From contig WQZK01000140.1 of the NCBI GenBank assembly GCA_009780765.1, forward strand, positions 1 through 5,453: a DNA stretch of 5,453 bases. The letters run 5' to 3'. Origin of the DNA: Defluviitaleaceae bacterium (lineage in GTDB: Bacteria; Bacillota; Clostridia; Lachnospirales; UBA5962). Below are positions 1 to 4,657 of this stretch, piece after piece; position 1 is the stretch's first letter; each line of letters opens with the position of its first letter. The notes under the pieces were generated by a model. It had not been told where the DNA came from and did not search any database. It saw nothing but the letters and a program-made list of their open reading frames with translations. The translations under genes were made by a program, and so were the position numbers.

Positions 1-1
1 C

Positions 2-397
2 AGCGGTAATTTTCACAAGGGTAGCCAGTTAAAAATTTCGTATGTTTCACAAGATACATCAGAACTTAGTGGAGCACTTTCAGATTACATTTATGAGCAT
101 GGTATAGATGAAAGTCTTTTTAAGGCGATTCTTAGAAAGCTAGATTTTTCGAGAATTCAGTTTGAGAAAAAAATTGAAGATTTTAGTGCAGGGCAAAAGA
201 AAAAAGTTTTAATTGCAAGGAGCCTATGCGAAAAGGCACATATGTTGGTGTGGGATGAACCGTTAAATTACATTGACATTTATTCCCGTATGCAAATAGA
301 AAATTTAATTTTAGAACACAAACCAACGATTTTGTTTGTTGAGCATGACAATGCCTTTTGTGAAAAAATAATAACTGATAAAGTTGAATTGAAATAG
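2..397 (+). CDS. ABC-F family ATPase, C-terminal part (Lsa/CplR-like), 5' truncated by window
   Basis: This is the last 131 codons of an ABC-F ATPase, ending at TAG 395-397; the start lies outside the window. ABC-F proteins are soluble, have two ATPase domains and no membrane segments. Many bind the ribosomal E site, and one branch dislodges antibiotics. Visible here are the signature motif of the second ATPase domain in the form DFSAGQKKKVLIARSL (about residues 60-75), the Walker B region MLVWDEPLNYID with its catalytic Glu, and the switch-loop EHD near the end. The SAGQKKK signature and the WDEPLNYID Walker B are, from memory, typical of the Lsa/CplR-type group rather than housekeeping EttA or Uup. 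Drug protection is therefore plausible but not shown, because the diagnostic inter-domain linker is missing. The protein stops about 45 residues after Walker B with no C-terminal extension. A GNAT gene follows closely and may be co-transcribed. Confidence 0.85.
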   Translation, partial: SGNFHKGSQLKISYVSQDTSELSGALSDYIYEHGIDESLFKAILRKLDFSRIQFEKKIEDFSAGQKKKVLIARSLCEKAHMLVWDEPLNYIDIYSRMQIENLILEHKPTILFVEHDNAFCEKIITDKVELK

Positions 398-424
398 AAA
401 AAATTATAGAAAGAAGGAATTAAA

Positions 425-1093
425 ATGGACGTTTATATGGAATATAACTTACAAAAGGAAATACCGAAGGCCGTTTTTCCGAAAGGGTATGTATTTAAGC
501 CTATACCAAGGGAAGATGGGCACATTTGGGAAAGTGTAATGGATAAAGCATATAGTAATGAAAAAATAACAAACTCTCCGTATGGTAACTATGTGGCAGG
601 TGATTTTGAATGGGTTATGGTTGACAATTATTCGTATTTGCCAGAACGAGTGTTTATACTTTTTGATGAAAAAGGAGAGCCTTGCGGGACAGCTACCGCT
701 TGGGCTCAGCCATGGAGATGGAGCGAAGATTATGGGTATGTTATATTTGTTGGGGTGATTCCATCTCATAGAGGGCGTGGATTATCACAACAAATGCTCT
801 TAAGTATTTGTGAAACATTTAAAAGCAGAGGGCATAAATCTGCACTACTTGACGTAGAGAGCGAATATCTTCCTGCAATTAAAAGCTATCTGAATGCTGG
901 CTTTTTGCCTTGTTTAACTACTGACCCTCGAACAACGCCTAAAGAGCAAGTTGAAGTGTGGAGCGATATTTTTGCTAAATTAAAAATTGAACCGCTAGAA
1001 TACTCGTATGAGTTAGTTGTTGGAGCAGACAATCCACACCCGCCAAGACCATATTTGCTTGATTTAAGAGAAAGTGGGCATGATGTTAAATAA
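425..1093 (+). CDS. GNAT family N-acetyltransferase (222 aa)
   Basis: This is a single-domain protein of the GCN5-related acetyltransferase fold, which transfers an acetyl group from acetyl-CoA to an amine or similar acceptor; the substrate cannot be read from the sequence. Motif A, the acetyl-CoA pyrophosphate loop, is clear at about residues 107-125: a hydrophobic strand (VIFVGV) then HRGRGLSQQML, matching the (Q/R)xxGx(G/A) pattern. The Asn/Tyr-rich segment AIKSYLNAGF (about 151-160) is the usual motif B helix and turn. The first 80 residues and the tail with HPPRPYLLDLRE (about 206-217) are less typical and may shape substrate binding. The ATG at 425 is preferred because AAGGA at 414-418 lies 6 bases upstream; an in-frame Met at codon 5 is less well placed. 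The 27-base gap to the ABC-F gene, with no terminator visible, suggests one transcript. Resistance by acetylation is possible but unsupported. Confidence 0.88.
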   Translation: MDVYMEYNLQKEIPKAVFPKGYVFKPIPREDGHIWESVMDKAYSNEKITNSPYGNYVAGDFEWVMVDNYSYLPERVFILFDEKGEPCGTATAWAQPWRWSEDYGYVIFVGVIPSHRGRGLSQQMLLSICETFKSRGHKSALLDVESEYLPAIKSYLNAGFLPCLTTDPRTTPKEQVEVWSDIFAKLKIEPLEYSYELVVGADNPHPPRPYLLDLRESGHDVK

Positions 1094-1098
1094 AAAGC

Positions 1099-1127
1099 TT
1101 GACAAATTTGGTTGATTATGATACAAT
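1099..1127 (+). promoter_or_regulatory. Strong sigma-A type promoter for the RHH gene
   Basis: A perfect -35 box TTGACA (1099-1104) is followed by a 17-base spacer and TACAAT (1122-1127), one mismatch from consensus. TG at 1119-1120 with one base before the -10 box makes it an extended -10 promoter. Transcription should start near 1133-1135, leaving a leader of about 38 bases before the ATG at 1172. The -35 box begins six bases after the stop of the GNAT gene. No terminator is seen between them, so read-through from upstream is also possible. Confidence 0.9.
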
Positions 1128-1130
1128 CAA
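1112..1130. promoter_or_regulatory. Inverted repeat over the -10 box, candidate operator
   Basis: TTGATT (1112-1117) and its exact reverse complement AATCAA (1125-1130) flank a 7-base centre. The repeat covers the extended -10 and the -10 box, so a protein bound here would block RNA polymerase. The gene product immediately downstream is a ribbon-helix-helix protein, a class that commonly binds such repeats in its own promoter. Binding is inferred only; six-base arms can arise by chance in AT-rich DNA. Confidence 0.4.
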
Positions 1131-1137
1131 TCCACAA

Positions 1138-1155
1138 ACCATCTATATGGATGGT
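1138..1155. promoter_or_regulatory. 18-bp near-perfect palindrome in the RHH gene leader, candidate operator or hairpin
   Basis: ACCATC (1138-1143) pairs with GATGGT (1150-1155). The six central bases TATATG are symmetric except for one pair, so 8 of 9 base pairs match, and the remaining pair would be a G-U wobble in RNA. It starts a few bases after the expected transcription start and ends 3 bases before the SD at 1159-1166. It could be a DNA operator for the RHH protein encoded just downstream, or an RNA hairpin influencing ribosome access. Confidence 0.5.
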
Positions 1156-1171
1156 AATAGGAGGGGCTGGG

Positions 1172-1576
1172 ATGTCAAACGAAACAGAAAAATTAACAGT
1201 AAATTTGGGAGTAGTGGAGCTTGCACAGATAGATGTTCTTGTTGAGCAGGGCTTGTATTCAAACAGATCAGATTTTATAAGGACATCTATCAGAAAGTGT
1301 TTAGAGCCACACAAAGAAGGTGTAGAGCGTTTTATTTCACCAATTGTAAGCAAGCAAAACATGTTGAAAGGAGTAGGGATTTTAAGGGTTTCAAAAAAAG
1401 ATCTTGAAAGTTTGGCAAAGGAAAATAAAAGGCTAGATATTAGCGTTGTTGGTATGCTTATTATTGATGACAAAGTTAGTGTAGAGCTTTTTGAAAAGGC
1501 TGTTGAACGTGTTACTTTGCGTGGAAAACTTGTTGCTTCGGATTTAATTAAAGATATTGTTAAAAAGCTCTCGTAA
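1172..1576 (+). CDS. Ribbon-helix-helix (CopG/Arc-type) DNA-binding protein with unassigned C-terminal domain (134 aa)
   Basis: Residues 6-45 fit the ribbon-helix-helix fold. A short strand KLTVNLGV (7-14) is followed by helix A (ELAQIDVLVEQ, 16-26), a Gly turn, then helix B beginning SNRSDFIRTSIRKCL (30-44), the segment most conserved in this superfamily. Such proteins dimerise and insert the strand pair into the DNA major groove. Residues 50-134 form a second region, with short hydrophobic segments (GVGILRVS, LDISVVGMLIIDD, RVTLRGKLVAS) ending in a Lys-rich helix; I do not recognise it, and it may serve ligand sensing or oligomerisation. The ATG at 1172 is chosen because AGGAGGGG (1159-1166) is 5 bases upstream. 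In-frame starts further up, such as TTG at 1112, lie inside the promoter or leader. The last codons form the left arm of the terminator. Two operator-like repeats upstream suggest autoregulation. Other targets are unknown. Confidence 0.85.
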   Translation: MSNETEKLTVNLGVVELAQIDVLVEQGLYSNRSDFIRTSIRKCLEPHKEGVERFISPIVSKQNMLKGVGILRVSKKDLESLAKENKRLDISVVGMLIIDDKVSVELFEKAVERVTLRGKLVASDLIKDIVKKLS

Positions 1577-1591
1577 AAACGAGAGCTTTTT
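1562..1591. terminator. Bidirectional intrinsic terminator between the convergent RHH gene and rplA
   Basis: GCTCTCGT (1567-1574) and ACGAGAGC (1579-1586) form a perfect 8-bp stem with an AAAA loop. It is flanked by A5 on the left and T5 on the right, which extend the stem or act as the U-tract in either direction. The left arm carries the final codons and part of the stop codon of the RHH gene. The hairpin lies 15 bases beyond the rplA stop, so one element ends both transcripts and limits read-through between the convergent genes. Confidence 0.93.
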
Positions 1592-1606
1592 ATTATTTAA
1601 AATTTA

Positions 1607-2302
1607 CTATCCAGTAATTTTAGCGGCATTAACTTTAACAGAAGGCCCCATAGTTGTTGCTATTACAACACTTTTAAGATATGTGCCTTTTGCAGCTGCT
1701 GGTTTTGCTTTAACAACGGCACCCATAAGTGTGTTAAAATTATCTGTAAGTTTTTCAGAACCGAAAGAAACTTTGCCTAAAGGAACGTGGATTATGTTTG
1801 TTTTGTCAAGACGGTATTCAATTTTACCAGCCTTAATTTCTTCAATTGCTTTTTTAACATCCATAGTAACAGTTCCTGTTTTAGGGTTAGGCATAAGGCC
1901 TTTAGGGCCTAATGCACGGCCGATACGGCCAATTGCACCCATCATATCAGGTGTTGCAACTACAACATCAAAATCGAACCAGTTTTCATTTGCAATTTTT
2001 GTAACAAGCTCTTCTGCACCAACAAAGTCTGCTCCAGCAGCTTCTGCCTCTACAGCTTTTTCACCTTTAGCAAAAACTAAAACTCTAACTTTTTTGCCAG
2101 TACCGTGTGGAAGAACAACTGTTCCTCTAACTTGTTGATCTGCATGTCTTGAGTCAACACCAAGCTTGATGTGAGCTTCAACCGTTTCGTCAAATTTCGC
2201 GTAAGATGTTTTTTGAACTAAATCTATAGCATCAACCGTATCATAAAGTGCATTTTTGTCAACAAGTTGTTGCTTTTCTAAATATTTTTTGCCTCTTTTC
2301 AT
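1607..2302 (-). CDS. rplA: 50S ribosomal protein L1 (231 aa, full length)
   Basis: L1 binds helices 76-78 of 23S rRNA and forms the mobile L1 stalk that helps release E-site tRNA. In bacteria studied it also represses its own mRNA. The full-length hallmarks are present: the start MKRGKKYLE, the RNA-contact segment GVDSRHADQQVRG (48-60), and the signature GRALGPKGLMPNPKTG (128-143). The length of 231 residues is normal for the family. The ATG at 2302-2300 is supported by AGGAGG at 2316-2311, 8 bases upstream. The gene is last in the cluster, after rplK, and is followed at once by the bidirectional terminator. Just upstream of its SD lies a hairpin resembling the L1 site on rRNA, so control of its translation by free L1 is likely. 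rplJ and rplL do not follow, unlike in many bacteria. Confidence 0.98.
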   Translation of the reverse strand: MKRGKKYLEKQQLVDKNALYDTVDAIDLVQKTSYAKFDETVEAHIKLGVDSRHADQQVRGTVVLPHGTGKKVRVLVFAKGEKAVEAEAAGADFVGAEELVTKIANENWFDFDVVVATPDMMGAIGRIGRALGPKGLMPNPKTGTVTMDVKKAIEEIKAGKIEYRLDKTNIIHVPLGKVSFGSEKLTDNFNTLMGAVVKAKPAAAKGTYLKSVVIATTMGPSVKVNAAKITG

Positions 2303-2318
2303 TTAAAAATCCTCCTAA

Positions 2319-2356
2319 AGTGGTAGTATCGAGTTCGTTTTTGAATCTCTCCCACT
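2319..2356 (-). promoter_or_regulatory. L1-binding-site-like hairpin in the rplK-rplA spacer (rRNA mimic)
   Basis: On the minus strand AGUGG (2356-2352) pairs with CCACU (2323-2319), closing an asymmetric loop with GAG on the 5' side and GAUACUA on the 3' side. An upper stem made of GAG/CUC and UUC/GAA caps it. From memory, 23S rRNA helix 76 has the same arrangement: GGUGGGAG in the 5' arm, and GAAAUACCACC (E. coli) or GAUACUACC (many Gram-positives) in the 3' arm. The last paired base is 2 bases from the rplA SD (2316-2311), so bound L1 would cover the ribosome site. A separate 7-bp hairpin (ACGAAAA/TTTTCGT, 2379-2362) lies upstream in the same spacer. Confidence 0.7.
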
Positions 2357-2410
2357 GATATACGAAAAATACTTTTCGTTTCGTTAAATCGCTATAATAT
2401 TAAGCGAATA

Positions 2411-2836
2411 CTAGTCTTCAACAATAATGCCCATGCTTCTTGCAGTACCTGCAATCATGCTAGTAGCAGATTCGATAGTAGCAGCATTTAAATCTGGCAT
2501 TTTAAGTTCGGCAATTTTTTGAACCTCAGAACGCTTAATAGTTGCAACCTTAGTTTTTTGAGGAACAGCCGAGCCTGACTCTAAACCACAAGCTTTTTTA
2601 AGTAAAACCGCAGCAGGTGGAGTTTTTGTGATAAATGTGTACGATTTATCTTGATAAACTGTGATAACGATAGGTATTATAAGGCCCGCTTGCGACTGAG
2701 TTCTTTCGTTAAACTCTTTACAAAAGCCCATGATATTAACACCGTGCTGACCAAGTGCTGGACCAACCGGCGGTGCAGGAGTTGCTTTCCCTGCTGGAAT
2801 TTGAAGCTTAATATAACCTGATACTTTTTTTGCCAT
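2411..2836 (-). CDS. rplK: 50S ribosomal protein L11 (141 aa, full length)
   Basis: L11 binds the GTPase-associated region of 23S rRNA with the L10/L7-L12 stalk, and is the site of thiostrepton action and of RelA/Rel activation in species studied. The N-terminal domain shows the classic KLQIPAGKATPAPPVGPALG (10-29, with the thiostrepton-related prolines) and the segment GVNIMGFCKEFNERT. The C-terminal RNA-binding domain runs from about residue 70 (TKTPPAAVLLKKA) to the GTARSMGI end. I start at ATG 2836-2834, giving MAKKV and the family-typical 141 residues, because AGGAGGTG (2850-2843) ends 6 bases upstream. A GTG start at 2845 would lie inside that SD and is rejected. A structured leader containing a second L1-like hairpin precedes the gene, consistent with control of both L11 and L1 from here. 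Confidence 0.98.
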   Translation of the reverse strand: MAKKVSGYIKLQIPAGKATPAPPVGPALGQHGVNIMGFCKEFNERTQSQAGLIIPIVITVYQDKSYTFITKTPPAAVLLKKACGLESGSAVPQKTKVATIKRSEVQKIAELKMPDLNAATIESATSMIAGTARSMGIIVED

Positions 2837-2842
2837 TATAGG

Positions 2843-2859
2843 CACCTCCTATTAATAGG
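2843..2859 (-). promoter_or_regulatory. rplK: rplK SD site overlapped by a 12-bp palindrome
   Basis: The near-perfect SD AGGAGGTG (2850-2843) overlaps a perfect palindrome CCTATTAATAGG (2859-2848). In RNA this can form a short hairpin, CCUA/UAGG with a UUAA loop, which would bury the first three SD bases. The stem is weak, so it may only tune initiation. The position of this SD fixes the rplK start at 2836. Confidence 0.5.
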
Positions 2860-2861
2860 CA

Positions 2862-2914
2862 TTTTAGAGCATATCTAAAAGCCCGATGTGGTATAACGGG
2901 GGATTCCCTTCCAC
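2862..2914 (-). promoter_or_regulatory. Structured rplK leader with a second L1-site-like hairpin
   Basis: On the minus strand GUGG (2914-2911) can pair with CCAC (2891-2888). Between them are AAG plus a small stem GGG/CCC on one side and GUUAUA on the other, the same plan as the element before rplA. The 5' arms of the two elements are alike: AGUGGGAGAGAUUC before rplA and AGUGGAAGGGAAUC here, 11 of 14 identical. An alternative pairing CCCG (2900-2897) with CGGG (2885-2882), followed by UUUU, would compete with it and has a weak terminator look. A further perfect 7-bp stem TTTTAGA/TCTAAAA (2880-2862) follows. The 18-bp A/T-only inverted repeat at 2937-2954 overlaps the nusG stop. L1 is the best candidate ligand; this site matches the rRNA less closely than the other. 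Confidence 0.55.
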
Positions 2915-2948
2915 TTGTTGCTTAGTTGTTCAATCTATATAAATAAAT

Positions 2949-3479
2949 TTATATAAGGCTACTTACTTGAGTAAAGTTTAGCTCTACAGGCGTTTCTCTT
3001 CCAAAAACAGACAAGGTAACGATAACAATTTTTTTGTTAAGATTAATTTCTTTAACAATGCCAATCGAATCTTCAAATGGCCCAGAAATAACTTTAACAC
3101 TGTCGCCAACTTCTACGTTTAATGTTTCTACAGGAAGCATAAGACCCATATTTGCAAGCTCTTCTTCACTAAGTGCAACAGGTTTAGAAGCAGGACCAAC
3201 GAAAGACGTAACGCCCCTTGTGTTGCGAACGATATACCATGTTTCGTCGTTCATAACCATTTTAAGAAGAACATAGCCCGGGAAAACTTTTCTCGTAACA
3301 TTTTTCTTTTGCCCGTTTTTAACTTCAACCACATCGTGCATTGGCACAATAACTTCTTCTATTTCGTGGTGAAGATTTCGGGTTTCAACAATTTTTTCGA
3401 TATTTGCTTTTACTTTATTTTCATAACCAGAATAAGTATGCACAACATACCATTTACACTCATTAGTTTCGTAACTCAT
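2949..3479 (-). CDS. nusG: Transcription termination/antitermination factor NusG (176 aa)
   Basis: NusG rides on RNA polymerase, where it affects pausing and Rho-dependent termination, and its KOW domain links transcription to translation. The N-terminal NGN domain is recognised from KWYVVHTYSGYENKVKANIE (9-28), FPGYVLLKM (66-74) and the highly conserved WYIVRNTRGVTSFVG (81-95). The KOW domain starts near VEVGDSVKVISGPFEDSIG (122-140) and ends with FGRETPVELNFTQV. The length of 176 is normal and no inserted domain is present. The ATG at 3479-3477 has AGGA (3491-3488) 8 bases upstream. That SD overlaps the secE stop codon (3492-3490), implying coupled translation of the two genes. The order secE-nusG-rplK-rplA is the standard bacterial arrangement. 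Confidence 0.98.
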   Translation of the reverse strand: MSYETNECKWYVVHTYSGYENKVKANIEKIVETRNLHHEIEEVIVPMHDVVEVKNGQKKNVTRKVFPGYVLLKMVMNDETWYIVRNTRGVTSFVGPASKPVALSEEELANMGLMLPVETLNVEVGDSVKVISGPFEDSIGIVKEINLNKKIVIVTLSVFGRETPVELNFTQVSSLI

Positions 3480-3489
3480 CTAATCAATC

Positions 3490-3720
3490 CTAACTTACGA
3501 GATTAACAAAAACTTCCATGCCTCTGTTAAATATAAAGTCCATAATAAAAATTGCAATGCCAAAAATTACGCATGTAATAACAACCGTGACTGAGCTTTT
3601 AATAATTTCTTTACGGTTAGGCCAAGTAATTCTTTTAAATTCTACCCTATAGTCTTTAAATCTATCAGACAAAGAACGCTTTTCTTTTTCTGGTTTTGTT
3701 TTTGCTTTTTTTTCACTCAT
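3490..3720 (-). CDS. secE: Preprotein translocase subunit SecE (76 aa, single-span type)
   Basis: SecE is the essential clamp subunit that holds SecY together in the SecYEG channel of the cytoplasmic membrane. This is the short Gram-positive form with one membrane span. It has a highly charged Lys/Glu-rich N-terminus (1-20), the conserved amphipathic region RVEFKRITWPNRKEIIKS (25-42) lying along the membrane surface, then a hydrophobic segment at about 43-65 (VTVVITCVIFGIAIFIMDFIF). The TWPN core is the family signature. The start ATG 3720-3718 is preceded by GAGGA (3735-3731), 10 bases away, which overlaps the rpmG stop codon TAG (3737-3735); initiation probably relies on translation of rpmG. 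The nusG start lies 10 bases beyond the secE stop. Confidence 0.97.
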   Translation of the reverse strand: MSEKKAKTKPEKEKRSLSDRFKDYRVEFKRITWPNRKEIIKSSVTVVITCVIFGIAIFIMDFIFNRGMEVFVNLVS

Positions 3721-3734
3721 AACTTACACGTCCT

Positions 3735-3884
3735 CTATTTGGTTTCTCTGTGAAGAGTATGACCTTTACAAGTTCTACAGAATTTTTTTGTTTCCATTCT
3801 GTCTGGATGGTTTTTCTTTTCTTTAGTCATTTGATAGTTTCTTTGTTTGCACTCGGTACATGACAAAGTAATTTTTGCTCTCAT
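3735..3884 (-). CDS. rpmG: 50S ribosomal protein L33, zinc-binding type (49 aa)
   Basis: This is a short gene easily missed because of its size. The 49-residue product begins MRAKITLSCTECKQRNYQ and ends HTLHRETK, a full-length L33 of the large subunit located near the E site. Two CxxC pairs, C9/C12 and C36/C39, mark the zinc-binding (C+) form; organisms often carry a second, cysteine-free copy elsewhere that is induced under zinc starvation. The middle NHPDRMETKKFC segment is typical of Clostridia. The ATG at 3884-3882 has GAGGTG (3894-3889) just upstream. It heads the cluster and its stop codon is part of the secE SD region. The usual order rpmG-secE-nusG supports the call. Confidence 0.96.
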   Translation of the reverse strand: MRAKITLSCTECKQRNYQMTKEKKNHPDRMETKKFCRTCKGHTLHRETK

Positions 3885-3953
3885 GATACACCTCTTTTTC
3901 AAAATAATTTTATACTAATTCAACTTTAAAACATAATGTGCTGAACGTATCAG

Positions 3954-3961
3954 ATTATAAT
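3954..3961. promoter_or_regulatory. Possible -10 element(s) in the divergent rpmG / HD-gene intergenic region
   Basis: The palindrome ATTATAAT contains a consensus TATAAT on each strand (plus 3956-3961, minus 3959-3954). On the minus strand it would sit 70 bases before the rpmG start, a sensible place for the cluster promoter. I find no good -35 box at 16-18 bases on either strand, so the call is weak. The rest of 3885-4094 shows an ACGAAA/TTTCGT inverted repeat (3986-3991 and 4000-4005) and otherwise only AT-rich sequence. Confidence 0.3.
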
Positions 3962-4094
3962 TTTAAATGAGAATTAGTTTTACGCACGAAAAAAAGGACT
4001 TTCGTCGTTCATATAAGTTTAACATAAAACAAATTGCATGTCAACACTAATAATTTTAAAGTTTTTAGGAATACTACTCCAAGAGGTGAAAAAC

Positions 4095-4577
4095 TTGAAA
4101 ATTGATTTAAATTCTATTACAAGAAAAAGTGTACATGATTATAATAATTGTGTTGAAGATTTGCTATGCACCAAGGAAATACAAGCACTTGCGGACTTTA
4201 ACCAGCACTTAAAAACAACAAGATTAGATCATAGCATAAATGTATCGTACTACAGTTATGTAATGGCGAAAAAACTTAATTTAGATTATGTTTCGGCGGC
4301 TCGTGCTGGGCTTTTGCATGATTTGTTTTTTTATGATTGGAAGATTTACAAAAAATCAAAGTTTTCTCATGCTATGGATCACCCAACACAAGCCCTTGAA
4401 AATGCAAAAAAAATAACCAAATTAAACGAAATAGAAGAGGATGCAATAGAAAATCATATGTGGCCCGTTTCTAAAAAAACACCCATATTTAAAGAATCTC
4501 ACATTGTTTCTATGGTGGATAAATATTGTGCCTGCTTAGAGTTTGCAGGGCAAGGGTTAAAGATGATATTTTCATAG
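4095..4577 (+). CDS. HD-domain protein, probable metal-dependent phosphohydrolase (160 aa, TTG start)
   Basis: The HD superfamily uses a His/Asp cluster to bind one or two metal ions and usually hydrolyses phosphate esters of nucleotides. The metal ligands appear in order: H46 (TRLDHS), H75-D76 (GLLHDLFFYDW), H96 (HAMDHP), H121 (IENHMWPV) and D142 (SMVDKYCA). The extra His residues suggest a two-metal HD site. The first 35 residues are a charged, probably helical segment. I choose TTG at 4095 because AGAGGTG (4082-4088) is 6 bases upstream. An in-frame ATG at 4038 has no SD and would add 19 residues unlike the family start; a GTG at 4086 lies within the SD. The substrate is unknown and no nucleotide-binding partner domain is attached. 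It is transcribed away from rpmG and towards hydG, but hydG has its own promoter, so a shared job in hydrogenase assembly is not implied. Confidence 0.82.
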   Translation: MKIDLNSITRKSVHDYNNCVEDLLCTKEIQALADFNQHLKTTRLDHSINVSYYSYVMAKKLNLDYVSAARAGLLHDLFFYDWKIYKKSKFSHAMDHPTQALENAKKITKLNEIEEDAIENHMWPVSKKTPIFKESHIVSMVDKYCACLEFAGQGLKMIFS

Positions 4578-4596
4578 GAAATTTTGAAATATTTAC

Positions 4597-4625
4597 TTGA
4601 AATAGCTAGTATTTTAGTGTATAAT
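4597..4625 (+). promoter_or_regulatory. Sigma-A type promoter for hydG
   Basis: TTGAAA (4597-4602) and a perfect TATAAT (4620-4625) are separated by exactly 17 bases. Transcription should begin near 4632, giving a leader of about 40 bases. The -35 box begins 20 bases after the stop of the HD gene, with no terminator between them, so hydG may also receive read-through. The spacer contains one copy of an 11-base direct repeat. Confidence 0.82.
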
Positions 4626-4657
4626 TATTATATAAGAAAAATTACTAAATAGCTAGT
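4600..4657. repeat. 11-bp direct repeat pair flanking the hydG -10 region, candidate operator
   Basis: AAATAGCTAGT occurs at 4600-4610, from the end of the -35 box into the spacer, and again at 4647-4657, in the leader about 15 bases after the expected transcription start. Each copy contains the palindromic core TAGCTA. The two starts are 47 bases apart, about four and a half helical turns. One copy inside the promoter and one downstream is a common repressor layout, but the regulator is unknown and the region is AT-rich. Confidence 0.45.

Noticed and set aside
1112..1171. Longer version of the RHH protein starting at TTG 1112.
   Set aside because: That codon is inside the promoter, upstream of the expected transcript start, while a strong SD sits before the ATG at 1172.
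1099..1576. RHH protein as the antitoxin of a toxin-antitoxin pair.
   Set aside because: No toxin-like small gene lies next to it; the upstream GNAT is longer than typical TacT/AtaT toxins, lies before the RHH gene in the opposite order to most such pairs, and has a separate promoter arrangement.
1557..2138. Long open frame on the plus strand antisense to rplA; likewise frames antisense to nusG, hydG, the GNAT gene and the RHH gene.
   Set aside because: These are shadows of clearly recognised genes on the other strand; they lack convincing SD sites and protein family features.
2837..2845. GTG start for rplK at 2845, adding three residues before MAKKV.
   Set aside because: The GTG lies inside the SD sequence, and L11 normally begins MAKK with 141 residues.
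2834..2862. Nine-codon-long frame on the minus strand (ATG at 2862, stop TAA 2838-2836) whose stop overlaps the rplK start as TAATG, suggesting a leader peptide.
   Set aside because: No SD precedes its ATG and two of its codons are simply the rplK SD (AGGAGG); the overlap is most likely accidental.
2937..2954. Perfect 18-bp A/T-only inverted repeat at the nusG stop as a terminator.
   Set aside because: The stem contains no G or C and would be too weak; the genes on either side are normally co-transcribed.
3986..4005. ACGAAA/TTTCGT inverted repeat as a terminator or riboswitch.
   Set aside because: Six-bp stem, 8-base loop and no T-tract at its end on either strand; it does not follow a gene end.
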